This document shows positions 36,901 to 51,900 of a stretch of DNA of 64,000 nt, one piece after another. The number at the start of each line of letters is the position of its first letter. Positions within the stretch are counted from its first letter, which is position 1. The notes beneath the pieces were generated by a model. The model was not told the DNA's origin. It did not search any database and saw nothing but the letters and a program-made list of their open reading frames with translations. Origin of the DNA: Psococerastis gibbosa (lineage: Eukaryota; Arthropoda; Insecta; Psocodea; Psocidae). A program made the translations under genes and the position numbers. The DNA lies in NCBI GenBank assembly GCA_963971405.1, contig OZ020487.1:26893371-26957370 (forward strand), given 5' to 3'.

Positions 36901-39900
36901 CCGTTGGAACACCATCACCAGCGTGCATTTGTCACCCTGCTAATGGGCTGAAACGAGAGGTTATGATAATGAATGGGTCATTTGCAAGGCCTCAGCTGAT
37001 GAGCTATTACATCTTAGACCATATAACAAAGTATTATAATATGGTCTAAGTAGCCTATTATTTAACAGATTAAAAACAATCGCCAAAGTAGACCCGTAGA
37101 TAAAGTGTATTAATCAGATTTTATAAAATAGAATAGGTAGTAAACCACTAGCTTGCATTTTTTTTAACGAATTTTTCATTTGACCACTTTCATATTTTTG
37201 CGGATGTCGAACGTGAAATTAATTAATTTCGTCAAAAATACACGACATAATAATAATTTGAAATCTGTCTCTTAATTTCGGTCGTCCATTAAAATCTTAC
37301 CTTAAATCTTAAACCATACTGTAGATAAAAAGCACCACTCGCTTAAGTTTAGCCCACTCCTAATATTCAAACCATATCTAATTAATGCCACACCAACTCT
37401 TAAAAAATCAGCTAACATACTCGCGAAATTAATGCGAAACCTTTCATTTTTTATTCATAAGTTATTAAAAATGTTTTCATAAGGTTCTTTTCTTTCTTCT
37501 TATGGTGCACAACCACTAGGGGTTGGTTTGCAGCAGCATGCTCCGGATTCTCCATTCCGTTCTGTCCTCGGCCAGCCTCTTTAGGTCCCTGTACGTCGTG
37601 CAGTTGAAATCTCTGAGCAGCTGGTCCAAGTACTCAGCACGCGGGCGGCCTATCGCGACATAACCATACATATGCCCTTCCAAGATTGTGTGAAGTAATC
37701 CATCGTGGCGTAACGTGTGACCGATCCAATTGGCTCTCCGCTTAGCAATAGATGCCCCAATTTTTCTCTCTTCCCCTATGCGTTGCAGTACTTCCTCATT
37801 GGTTACCCGGTCCATCCACGTAATGTTTAACATTTTCCTATAGCACCACACTTCGAAGGCTTCAATTTGGCTCCGCATAGTTTCCGCTATGGTCCATGTT
37901 TCGCATAAGGTTACAGACAACTAATTTATGCATCAAATTATCACAAAAACACTTTAATGTTGGGGAGTAATATTTGTATACTTTTCTCACCCTCACCATT
38001 GCATTGGATCTAATTATGCAAAATTAGTGGCTTAATTATTGAGACTTCTATGATGCTGTATGAAGAAAATGTTATATAACTTATATAGTAACTAGAAACT
38101 ACATATAAAAATGTTGTCAGGTAGGTACTAGGACTATGTCTCTTAAAATATTTTTTTAAATGCCATTTGAAACTTGATTTAGAATACCCTGCTGAAACCT
38201 AATGACAGGCTTATTTAAGGAATTCAGTGCTAAAGAAACGCCCCACATATGACACTTAACAAATTTTAATGTGAACTCACGTCATTGAAGATGTCTATGA
38301 CGAGGAGTTGTCCATTGGAGAGAAGACCAACTGAAAATTGGCTCGCGTCGGTTTTGTTTTGGATGCGAATGAGGGAGAAATTGCCGTTTACGAAATCTCG
38401 AGCCAGAAGATAATCGCAAGGCCCACTAAAGTTCAAAAATCGACCATCGAATGTCATCAAATTTTTGGAACCAGCGATTATGGCTTGTGCTAAAAGCAGA
38501 ATAGTTCGGAAATAAAGTTTAACTTCAAATTTAATACATTTGGTAAACGGGTTTAGCGTTTAATTAATCACAAGGGAGCTGAGAGCTTCCAAATTTATAA
38601 ATGCCCCCATTCACGGAGGTGCTGCGAGATGGGCGTACTTATTGTAGGGAATGGAAAATGCAATTTGGGGTGATAGAGTATTTAACTGTACAAATCTATC
38701 ATTATGCATTTTTCACATGCCTAGCTGAAGCTTATATTACAACTAAGGCAACGTTTAGTTTTCAATTGCACGAAGTTGATATGCGGATTTATGTAGGCAT
38801 GTGTACTAAATGTCGGATTTTACTAAAATTGTCTAAGCATCAGGTATTCCTAACTTAGATTGGCATATTTTTAAAAGAACTATGTAACGCTTACCTTTGA
38901 AAGGAGGTAGCCAATTATCGATTTCAGTATATGGTTTGTATTCATGGTAGAGAGCCCAGAACGTTTTATTGGAGAATGCAAGCTGACTCTGAAGAGTAGC
39001 CAGAAGGCGATATTCAGGAATTTCTTCAAATTTAGGCGTTTCATTAAAGGCATGCCATGACATGGGTAACTTTTGCTCCAAAAGTACTAATCCATCGTTA
39101 GGTTCGAATATGAATTTTGTTTTAGCCTCTCGATACCTGAAATACCAATTGGCATTGAGCGAGAACAATCTTTGCATTTTTATAAAATCTATAAAATCAT
39201 TCCAAATCATCCTTATATAATAGCGGCGTTTGATGAAGAAAAATTAATCTGGCAGGGAAATAATATCTTAAACTTTAAAAAAAATAAAACGATGCCGTTG
39301 AAAAGTAACTAGGCTTCTTCTGGGCGATTTTTTTGATTTCTTGGTTATTATAAGCCATAAAAAAAATCTATCAGTCAGTTCTACGGTATATACAGAATGT
39401 AGCTTTAACTATTTATAAGTATAATTGATATTCTCAATCTACGTCGTTAGAATTTATACGGTACGTACTTGTTCTCAGACTGCAGTGCGTTCGCTGACAT
39501 ATCCAATAACTTATGATGAATAATCGTAGCTAGCCATTTGAGTTTGGGCCCGATGTCCAAACTAGCCCAAAACCATGTGGCCTTCTCCAAAACTTCGTCC
39601 TTCTTTTTCACTAAGTAATTGATACTTGGTAATTTCTCTAACTCTTTGAAACCTTCAACTATTTCATCAAACACCTGTTGGATTTCTTTCCCAAATGGTA
39701 TCTTAGTCAGATATCTATCTTTGATTATCTTATAAAACTTAGTAGAGTAATCTTGAATATTTGTGAAAATATCACGCTCTTTAAAGTCATTGTAAAAGTG
39801 TTCCAAATCAGATGTTAAATTGGCAATTTGAGCCAAGAATGGCGTGTTTTGAAACTCTTTTTGACGTTCGTACAAGAAATCTGAAAAATGAAAAAATGGC

Positions 39901-42900
39901 TATCAATAGAAGACTCATACAATACGATATGTGTAGTTTGTATCAGGCAGTGCCTTAGGGGGTGGGGGACTACAGCCCTATAATTACGTACAACAAAACG
40001 TTGATGGTACTGAAAATTACAGCGTCTACCTATTAAAAGTTAGTATTTTAACCGAAAGCTCCGAACTTTTTGTAGTTGGCAACGTAAATTGAATAAAGTG
40101 ATAAAGAGACGGAAAGTAACGGAATCACAATTTGGGATGTTAAGTACTAGGATTTTAGAAATCTTTTAATTCACTAAGTATGATAATATTTCTAAGTAGT
40201 GACTTACTTAAAATTTCTTGTCCAGTTTTTACAAATATGTCTTCAATGTAATGAATAATTTGGATGTAAGTAGGCTCTACAGCACGTAGAAAGTTATTCC
40301 AGCCTTCGGACAGTCCGTCCATAACACTTCCATAAAGCTGCTCAACGTGTCTGACAACGGTTAGCTGGAGCTCTTTAACCATTTTATCATATCGAGATAT
40401 CCACTCTTCTATCAATGAAGTAAGTTTGGCGCTGGCATCTCCATGCAGTACCTGATGAATCAATTCTACGATTTTCCTGTAAGAATTTTTGATCTGAAAG
40501 ATTAAATGCAACGGATTTTATTTCAGCACACGCAAAAACAGTACCATTATACTGGCACACTCTGTGCTGTTTTCTACAGTATCTGGGCAAGGGCAATCGG
40601 AAGCGCAATAAACTGAGGTCTGAGACTTATTTTATTCAATGTATACTAGGGCAATGAGTATTCTCACTCCGCCATTGTGGTGGGGAATGGACCTGCGCTG
40701 TAAGGCTAAGGCTTAAAAAATAAATTGTGGCTTAATTGGAACACTGTACACATTAGGTGCCAGCAGCCTGATCGAGGCGATTATAATACCGGTATTTATT
40801 TAATCCCCTGGTAAACAAGATAATTTTATAATGGAAAGTGCTATTGAAAATTTGTTTGTTTACAGTTATAATCCTAGGGTGTTTATTTAACCCCGGTATT
40901 ATAATCGCCTCGATCAGGCTGCAGGTGGTTATTAAAAAAATCATGTTGTAGAGTCTATTTTCGCATTTCCATATCCGTAGGAATGCGAAAAAATTTATTT
41001 CAAGAGAAAATGGTTTTAACAGCTTGAAGCAACGTATATTAAAGCTATTAGCAACCCATTTGTGTACTTTTTTTTTATCACTGCTAAAATTTCAAAAATT
41101 TAATTGTAAACATGCAATGGTCCGGACATGTAGAGTTGTGGTACTGACTCCGACTTGTACCCGAAAGTTGTTGGTTTGAGTCCCACACTTGCTGCATTTT
41201 CTGGCCTTGCTTCGGAGGACATGTAAAGCAGGCAGTCCCGGGTCTTCCTAGTTGACTGTAAGAGAGGGCTTAATAGCCCTAACTCCGTTAGGTTGGCTTA
41301 GTAATAGAACAAAAAGTCAATATTTACTTATTTATTTATTTCAATGATGATTCATGTCCGATCATAATATTTAATCTAACCTGCAAGTTGGGACCCTAAT
41401 ATTTTTTCCAAGCTTTAGCCTAACATCGCAGCTCGCACGTAAATTTCCCACCACTATGGCGGAGTGAGAATACCCGTATATAAATATGTACCACTATTGT
41501 ATGTACTAGTATTACCGTATTATACTGTAAGTAAATATTACATTTCGAATAACCAGAAGTTATTACCGTTTCAACAATCCATACGATACTCTGGCGAATA
41601 GCTTCACCACTATCTCCAAGTGCCTGCCATATCTCTCCCATAATAGCAGGCAATTTTTCTAGGTGTTCCTTCAGTTCCATCTTATTGATCAATAGGCCTA
41701 GTTTGTCAGCGATATTTTTCACGTAGAAATCATTCCGGTGGTATGACGTATTCAGGAAAATCCGAAGCTGCTCGAAATCATTATCTAATGTTCTCAGATC
41801 TCTGTAATCACAAGTAACGCCCCTAAACTAAAATAAAAGTAAAGCAAGGTTCAACTGTTAACAGCTTCAAAAGAAATCAGGCATTGCCCGGATGAAAATA
41901 TTATAATAATTTATTTATTTTTAATCTAAGGTACTTACTGCAAATGGTCCAGGAATAAATGGATATCAGGCTTTGAGTCTTCAAAAGCATCAGAGATAGC
42001 AGACTTAACCTCAGATCTAATGTAATCCTTCCAATAATCAGCAGTTTCTTCAATATTTTTTAAAATCCCAAAGTAGACTTCTTCAAGGCTTCTCTAGAAT
42101 AAAAAGCGCATTGAAATTTTTTTTTTTTTTAAGCAGCAGATTTTTAATCATACAATAGAATGTCATGGCCATGCATCCGTCGATCATGCATTACTGTAAA
42201 ATGAAAGATGGCTAAAGAGTAATTTGATTATCTTGAAATTCTGTCAGACACGATACTAAGACATCATCCTTTCCTGCAGCGATCGACTATTGTAGGCTAG
42301 AGTTAAATCAGGGAAAGAGACCTCAAAACCTAGAAGCTTTTGAGATGTGGTGCTATTGTCGCATTCTATGAATAACTAGCAATACCGCGTTACCAATGAG
42401 GAAGTTCTAACCCAACTAAGTGAAAAGAAAACTCTGGCTGAATCCATATCGGCAAGAAGGGCACGGTGGCTCGGACATCTACTCTAGGGCATGAGAACTT
42501 TATCAGTTAGGCGGCTATTCCATCAACGTCGTTTTTCATTGTGCATGTGCATGACGTGGTAGCAGACATCATTAATAAGTCTCTGCCATATTTTAAGGAG
42601 ACTATTATGTAGATAATTTTTTTTTTTTTTAAATTGGGGTGCAGGTGTTACCTGTGTGCACTTAAGCCTATTGGCCTATTGTGCCCCCAACAACAAAGTA
42701 TCTACATCACTTTCTCGAGGTCTATCTCCCTCAGGAGAGCCGGGATCTTGAGGGGATTCAGAAGTGGTAGGTCTTTTACATGTAACTGCAAGCTTCACGA
42801 GCATGCTGCTCTTCTTCGTGCGTTTGCATCGCATCGCATCGCAGGTCCTCCGCACCTTCATTAAAGAATCTGCAAGACTATAGTTGTCTCCCCAAGAGAC

Positions 42901-45900
42901 TCCAGATATTTAACCCCAGGACCAAAGACGCTAAGGCCTGTTCTTGGGTTTGTACTTCCTAGCCTAGAGCCATCAGTAAACCACTTGATTGTGTGACTAT
43001 TGAGAATTCCTGCTGATTCGCAGCATTCTTTCATTGTCCCTAATATAGTTTCGAATTTCCTCCTAAAACAGTATTTTGGATGGATTCTATAGCTAGGCAT
43101 ATCCAGGCAATGGTCAGACGTAGTCAGAGAGGCTGAGTCTCTCTTAATTGCCCTTCCACTCCTAATAATGAAATTTCTGCTGAAGTTTCCACTGCAACAT
43201 GGAGGGGTGGGAAGTCCAGTACTATCTCCATTGCTGCAGTGGGACAGGATTTCATAGCCCCTGTAAAGCATCGTGTTATAGAATACGGGCTGAATGTAGC
43301 CATAATTTGGATTTTTCGGAGAAAAATTCTCATATGGTTTGATTTTGCCGTGTCCATGAAGCCATGACCAATGGTATGGTTACAGCAGGAAAAGACAGGC
43401 TGAATGTAGATACTTAACTTATCTATTATAAATTAAGTTATAATATGGTAGAGACTTATTAATGATGTCTGCTACCACGTCATGCACATTCACAATGCAA
43501 AACGACGTCGGTGGAATAGCCGCCTATCATCATAGAAGGGACCACGTACCCCAATTTCTTTCCGTAAAGTCGGTCTCCATTTCATGCGTGACGTAACTAA
43601 GCGGGAGTGATTAAGCCGCAAGTAAGAAGAAATGTCAATAACTTTCAAGTCATCGTACTTTCTCCACACACTGAATTCTGCATTCCTAGCGTCCGGAATA
43701 CATCCGTGAGCCTGCAGTTGGTCAGTCGCATCTACAAAAAAATAATAATACCGTATAAACGAGTCATAGAAGTTGACGTTCAAGAAGCACAAAGACAAGA
43801 TGAAGGATTGTAATTTAGGAACTCAATAAGACATACTAATCCGCGAATATAAGATGTAAGCTTATCTGCTAAAGGCTTCCAAGGGGATAATGTTTGAGTC
43901 ACAAGAAAATTCAGCACTCAGCTGTAGCATAAATAAATATATAAAATTTTAATATTCATATTGGCATGAAGTGTACGCAGATGACAGCGCTACGCCTCTG
44001 GATGACTTGACCTACTTCGGGCCCGGTGAATTTAGCCTGCTGACAACCCCTGACACTCGGAGCCTAAGTTGGGGGCCATTGAACAGCAGGAGCCAGAAGT
44101 AGAATGACGAGACCAGGCTCGAGGGGCCAAAGGAGTTCAGAGGGCGCAGACATGGCCTGCGCACTGCTACTCCGAATATATTTGCGTAGTACATGTCAAC
44201 CTCTTATTATTCACTGGGGTAAGTCTCATATTCCCTTTTGCATAGCGTGTTTTGGTTAAGTTACGATTAAGTATTAAGTGGTGCCTCAGACTCACCCTAA
44301 CCTCTGAGTCTGAGGAATTATACGACACAGCAGTAACAGAGAACTGACTCATTAGGGTCAGCTGATTAGATGTAGTGCGTACCAGGGGTCATGTTGACGA
44401 CCAGCAAGAAATACTTTTCTTCTATGTCTATTATGAAGCCTCCAGTATAGTTAAGTACGTCAGTTTTAGCCAGAGAGCCATTTAATCGGGTACAGCAAGT
44501 TTCATCGTTGTAAAATCGCCCACGAAGGTATGATTCTTCATGTTGTAACCGTTTCTGAAATCAGTCAAACACTAATATAGCCAAAATTAAAGGATATGGA
44601 AAAAACTGGGCTTGGCGGGATTCGAACCCACGATCTACGCCTAACCGGGGCGTCGTCTTAACCACTGGACCACAAGCACAAGGGCTTGTTATAACGAGTA
44701 GGTTACCTCTTCAACCAAAGTTACTTTAATGTCAGTGTTATATATACCATATAATACTACAGTGTATAATCACTAATATAGCGTACTTGAATACACCAGC
44801 GATCATGCAGCTGGAGCCTCAAATTCGGGAAGAAAATGTAGCACTTATTTGTCTAACAATATTTAAATCGCCTACTATGTTTCATTCCTATTACAGATCT
44901 CAAGGTATTTACCATATTTTTTTAGCTAAGGGTGACTATCTCGTTAGTTAATATTGAATCGGGCACAATCTTCAAATCATAGTTATGAAGCGTCGTTGCT
45001 ATAAAATTAAAACTTTTTATTATAAGGTTAAATTCTCACCAAAAAGTCAAGTTCTTTCAGGTTAGCATCTACACGAGCATGCAAATGCCCATTTTGCTGA
45101 GACAAGAATGTCCTTTTGTATCTAGCATCGCCTCTAGCTTGATATTCACCGCCTCCCATATTGATGATTCCTTTAGCAGCAAGGTCAAGTTTTGTAGCGG
45201 GATGGACAGCAGAAATGTCGAGCTGAAAGTTTTTTAACATTTTTAAATCATTCCAAATATTGACAAAGCAACATAGCTGAAGAACAGCAATTTCAACGAA
45301 ACAACTTAAAAGCAAATCAGAGTATTTTGTACAAAGTCGATTTTTATAGGAAATATCGATCATAAAGCCGTTAAATTAGCAGAAATGCTTCTCTACACTT
45401 CGTTAATGACATGTGGCCTTCACTTACACTAATTGACCAGTTCTTGAGAACCTTTCCTCGGAACTACAACATCAATCATTTTTTATACAAATCAAATTCA
45501 ACCATTGTGACCAATCTGTGTTAGAAAAATTCTCGAAAAATGTTTTCTGCTTGTGATGATATTTTTGACAACTCTACGATTGATATTTCATAAGATATTT
45601 AATTTATGCCCTATAAGGCTTTTCCACCTCCGAATTTCCTTTAATTCTTGTTTTACAGTCAAAATATTGACAAATATTAAAGTAGTACCCTTCTCCAATG
45701 CCAACGACCCTATGGATATCGGACATTATTTGTAATGTTTCCGTATGAATTTTTGGTCATTGGCAAACTGGTATACGTCCTCAATGTCAACCTACACCGG
45801 CTACAAGCGATAGTGGACAAGCTTAGACAAGCTTACCATTGACGCAATGAAACGGGCGAAGGCATGACTTACCCAAGTACAGATACTAGTCTATTTATTT

Positions 45901-48900
45901 ATTAAAACAGACGCCATATTTTAGAGGACCGAGTAAGAAATAGACAGCTTACTTGATAGAAGGTTTGGCCTGGAGCTGATAAGTCTTGTGCTTCAGCTTC
46001 GAGGAAAAGGTGTTTGTCAGGTAAGTTGGAATATTCAACGTCAAGACGAGTTCGCAGAGCCTTGGTACCGCGACGGATGTATGTGCCATTGAAAGTAACA
46101 TCCTGAATAATAAAACAATATAGTACAATGTTTATGTGTTAAATTGTATTACTAGGCTAAAGGCTATGTAGATATTGTATAGTTATTCTGATACTGCAAT
46201 TTAATGTGTATTATATTGGACTGGATGGGTGTACTATAGGTAAAATAAATAACCCTTAGCGGGAAAATAAAATTGTTTCAATGTAAAAAATATTATATAC
46301 CTTTATATAGTTTTAAATTAACGATTATTTATGTTCTACGTAGTCTAAATTCTAAAATTAAATTAAATTTATCCCATGGCGCCGCGGCGCCCCTAGCGAG
46401 TTGTCACGGTGCCCTTAGGGAACCATTGCAGTAGAAAAATCACGGTACCATATGTTGACTGAGGCATACTGTACAAGTGAAACGCTAGCAACAGTCATCT
46501 TACAAATGATACTTCCGATGCTAGCTATCGTTTGTAAGATTACTGTTGATCGCGTAACACTTGCACAGTATGCCTAAGTCAACATGCCGTGATTTTTCTG
46601 CTGTGACGTACGGCTCAACTTAGTGTAGTTTTATATCAGTAACTACTAGTAGTAGTAGTTACTAGCCTACCCAACATGGTTTCACAAAGAATGTTACGGA
46701 TTCATTCTGTTAGAAAATTAAACAAATCCTCTCTTGACTTTCCATTTGAGTTGAGTTGAGCCTATAAAGACTAACGGCTCAAAACTTTAATGGACAGCAA
46801 CAATAAAAAGAATAAGCAGAAACGTTATTGTACGCACCTTTACAAAAGATGGGTGCATGAAGCGTAGCGTAGCAACCTGCTGGTCTGGAACACGAGACGC
46901 TCTCCACCAATCGAAGCCTGCCCCAAGCGTCTTCGGATTTTCAGGTTCGCCCCAGTCTAATCGAACCTGCGACTCGTGGGATCTTTGATCCTGCCTTATG
47001 TGACCATTAACTGTGAAATTGCGTAGAGGATATACCAGCTCCAATACCACAAAGCCTTCATCTTGCACCTCCTGCGACAAATACACGTATGATACTTACT
47101 GTCTATGTGCATCAGCTGGCCTACCATGCCGTTTAGCAATAACTTAGCCTGGGGTTAAAAATGTAAAAACAGAACAATTTAAAGGTAGCACTTTTTATTC
47201 TAAAATTGTCTTGTTCACATTTTTAACCCCAGATTAAGTTATTATCAAACGGCACGGTAGGCCCGCAGGAGCTTTACCAACGCAATCAGTCGCAGTCAAA
47301 CATATTGATTGCCGTGGTGATTACTTATGATTCAAGCTTTCTTTATATTACGAATTATATTTTGCCTTGTCAGTCGACCAGACGCGCACTTCAAAGAAAC
47401 TGTATATTACTACTAGTACTTCAACTACGGTTCTCAAATTACAAATATACATTAATAAGCCTAACTTACAGATGTTTTGTTGATAATTTGAAGATTGTAT
47501 CCAGCCCAAGCAGTGGGAGTAATGTTTAAGCGGGTACTGTGAGTAAATTCGTGGTCCAGAAAATGGTAATTAGTCTTTAAGTTTATTGTGTTGTTCGACT
47601 GGAACGCGGATACCCTCACTTCTTTACCAGTGTCCATACTTGTTACGTCCAACTTGCCAGCAAGATTGAATGCAGTTTTGTTGTCCAATTTGAAAAGATC
47701 TGCCCATTTTCGGTCCTGCAACAACATTTACAGTACAAGCATTAGTAGGAACAGAAGATAACATTTTGACATAAAACTAATTCAATTAATATTTAATAGC
47801 GTCTGATTGTGTATATCACACTCCGAATTTAGCTAAAATACAAGGTCATTCCTTGTTAGCATAATATTTTGAAATCTCTCCCTTAAATTTATTGCAAAAT
47901 TTTGAAACGACGTTGTATGAAAATTCATCTTTTTTTGTATTGTTTTGTTTCTTGACAGCCCAGCCTCTTTCCGTCAACGTCGACATTGTCTACTGCCACT
48001 TCTCTATCGTCCACTGTTAGCGTCCAGGAATCACTCTATCTATTTTATTATATAACATTATCCTTGAACCTTACATACAGTATATATTTTAATACTTACA
48101 ATAGAGAGAATTCCTGAACCTTCATCAGGGTCAGCGTTGTACTCAAGTGCATGGATGTAATGCATTCCCAAAGGAAAGTAAGAATTTTCCAAAGTGACAT
48201 TGACGTCGTCCTTGTCAAAGCCAGCTCTGTTTTCACTTAGACAATTGTATTGGCCTTTTAAGAACTTTGCACCGTTATAATTTACTGTACACTCGCCAGA
48301 AGACTTTGGATAGGCGTCCTGCAAGTAATCGAAGACATTTACACAAGCTGTTTAAGAGGATGTGGAATATAAAATATTAGCACACTAAAATCTGATGTTT
48401 TCATTGAATGTTTACTTTTTATTAAATTAACACCAGAAGATGCACGTGACCGAAACACCTGGAAATTGAAGATCCGTGCTGCCAACCCCATGGGGACGAC
48501 ACGCCGCTAAAGTAAGTAAAGTGAGTTACTAAGCAAGTTATTACGGATTTAGTCTATTCAAGTTGTGGAAGATTATTTCATACATCATATTTTAAGTTTT
48601 TTTTTTTAATTTTAGGCACAGCACTTCTTTTATTTTAGTTACTGGGGACTAAAATTTCCTTCAGTAAATTTTATGGAAAAACTTGAACAAACAATTAAAA
48701 ATACCCAATAATATGATGTATGAAATAGTTTTCTGGAACTTCCAAATTCCTTCCTTGGCTGCCATCATCCGTTGGTTCCTTCCATAGTGCCCACAATGAT
48801 GGGGTGTACCAGATCATTACTAAACAATAATTAACGACTGGCCCGGCTTTCAGACGCCGGTATTTAATGGGTAGCTTTATTTTTGGTAGTTTATTTTCAA

Positions 48901-51900
48901 TTAATTACAGATAGAGGCTTTCAACATTGCACTCCGGCCATTTAAGATTCAAGCCACTGCAGCCTTATATACTATACTTGTAATTTCCCCTCTGTTTATG
49001 AAGAATCATAAAAACTTCATACCTGGTATCTATAAGCAGCGTTGGTGATGTGTCGCGTTGCCAGAGGCATTTCGACTAAGAGTTTTCCATCGATATCCCG
49101 TGTGCGACCTTCACTGGTCAGCGTATACATGTCGGTATAGTCTGATTGAACAACAGCAGTGTTGTTGGGCCAGTCCACCTTCAAACTTCTGCGGTATTGT
49201 CCAATACCTGACCCATTTTGCAAAGTAGTACTGCAACACAATTTAGCCGATTTATTATTGTTTTCAATGCAAGGACATTTTTCGTATGAAAGAGCTACCT
49301 AACCTACTGTATTTAAACACACATTGGGTGGGGGTGGCTGAGAGAATGTGGGGACACTTCTCAGAGCATGGTACACAACTTTGAGACGTGCCCCTGACAT
49401 CTTTGCAAAGGCTACACTCCCTAACACTTGATGTCATCGAACTAATTTGGCTCTAAATGTCCGTAATGCTTTTGATTGTTCATAATGCTGACAATCCTAC
49501 GGTACATTTCTTGATTTATCTATACACTTGCCGCGTATTTCAATGCAATGGGGAAGATGATTTATTAGATTGCAATTACCAAGAATTATTCTAAAACTCC
49601 AAAACCAAAATCCATTGAGAAATTCCTGTATCTAGCAATAGAAACAGCAAATGAAGTCGCTGTTTATTTATTATGTTTTATACAGTACATTAAATGACCG
49701 GAGTCATGCCCCACCTGTAGACCGTAGACAAAACCATTCTAAAACACCCATGACTTCCGCACACACACACACACCTATACGGGCGGGCCATAACGCTAGG
49801 CGGACACGCGTAGCACCAGCCTGCCATAACGTTATCCGGTAATTTTTAAATTCCAGTTTTCTTCAATATTAATCGCTATTATTGCTTTGTTTTGGGTTCA
49901 AGGTGGAAGTATGCGGCATACGAAGCCTCCTAGTTAAGTAAAAAGTTTGCAAACCGACTTAATTAATTGATAATTAATATATTAGGTTTACTATAATGGC
50001 GTGTTTTCGTCGGTTCAATGCAATAGAATTGGCGCGAAATCACGGCCATCTGATTGGCTTGAAACCGCAGTGAACCGTCGGTTGGACTGTATGGACGGGC
50101 TCAGCCGAATTTTTATTTGGGGCAGGGTGGGGTGGGGGGGGGGGGGGGTCGCCGCAATTTAATATGATGACTTTATTGATTTTTTGCGCTACAATTTAAA
50201 ATAATAATAATAAATATTAAATTAATGTAAAAAATTCTATATTTAATTTAAAAGTAGGTAGGCTACAAATATCACTAAAAAGTAAAATAAAGCATATGAT
50301 GCTTTTGGAAAATGAATTATATTGTTAATAATTATATTAGATCGTAGACTATATACGCGGCATTAACGGGGTATCTATTAGCGGCTTACGATATTCAAAC
50401 CACATTTCTGAAATTTATTTTGTGAAAAGTTGTCATGAAATTGTTTTCAAGGGTCAACGAAATACCCAAAGCGGTTTTCTTTTTTGAGTTATAGGCTGCT
50501 CCAAATTTGCTGGATTTCTTTGAGTTTATTGGTTACCCTTGTCAAGTTGCATAACAATTAAATTGACTTGAATATTTTCAATTAGAACTCGTTCTCCCTG
50601 ATAAAGTGACCTGTCGATGATCTCATGCAGTTGTGCATGATGGAGGATATAATTATTTAATTTATGATAATGATATAACATGAATCTTCACATCTGGACT
50701 GTATACAACACGATTGCATAACTAAACACTTGCAGTTTTTATAATTTTAGCCAATTAATTTCATCCACCAGCAAATAACAATGTTAAAAAAATATTAAAT
50801 AATAAAATAGGGCATCCATGCGTTGTTTATCAAATTCATTTTGAAAGCCTCTTGCGTGAACATAATCATTGTTATCAATTTTTGACACCGAAAAAAAACT
50901 TTAGATTATAGAAGAAAGTTATTAATATAATTATTATGTAAGTATATGTAACTGCAAGCAGGGGAGCCAGAGGATATCCCCCAGGGAGGGAGAATTTGAA
51001 TAAATAGGCGAAAAATAATAGGTACCGTAAATCTTGATTTTTAAAAGATAACTTCGCCTTTATGTAGGTACATTGGGACTAGGTATCTAGGGTCAAGGGT
51101 GAATTATCAAGTCAAATCCATTGGGAAAGGCACGAATTTCCGGATCTGGACTATATACAACACAGTTGCATAACTTAGCATTTGCAGATTTTGTACTTTA
51201 GCCTATTTATCCACCAGCACTGTAAAGAAATATTAAATATTAAAATAGGGCATTCATGCGTGATTTATCCTGTTAAATTCGAAAGTCTGATGCGTGAACA
51301 GAAAAATATTCGTTGTTGATAGGATATGCTCCGTAAAGATGGGAGATACCTACAATTGCAGCTACAAGTAAACATTTAAAATACTGGTAGGAAAAACTTT
51401 TTTTTCCGCACCTGCCTCATTAAATATTTCCTCAGGGGGGACTCCAGCTAGTGGCGTAGCCAAGGGGGCAGGGTCAGCTGGGTCTGGACCCCCCCCCCCC
51501 CCAAATGGACACCTGTTTCCATGTTAATAAAGTTATCGTCTCCAAAATCATTTTTTTGCCGGCAAACCATTTCAGGCCTATATTTTAAGAAACTTTCCCC
51601 GGGGGAAACCGCCGGGCCCCCCTTCGGCCTGGGCAAGGGAAATTAAAATCATGCCCCTAATTAGTCCATAAGAACGGCTTTTCTATATTTTTGTAATATT
51701 TTAAAAAATCGCGGGTGGGGAAGTGCCAAATGAAACACTGCCCCCTTCGAAAGCCCATCGTAATTGGGCAAAATTTATGTATTGATGTTGCATGAAAACC
51801 AGACCCCCCAAAATAAAATTCCGGCTACGCCATGGACTCTAGCCCCCCCCCCCCCCCCTGCCAGTAGTGCTGCCCCAATTCTTTACCACTACTTGACAGA

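Larger units (their letters stand above)
42510..43524. mobile_element. MITE A with a LINE inserted in its loop
   Basis: Ends GGCGGCTATTCCATCAACGT and inverse, flanked by TA (42,508-42,509; 43,525-43,526). The two arms, normally adjacent, are separated by the LINE at 42,616-43,403. Confidence 0.83.
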
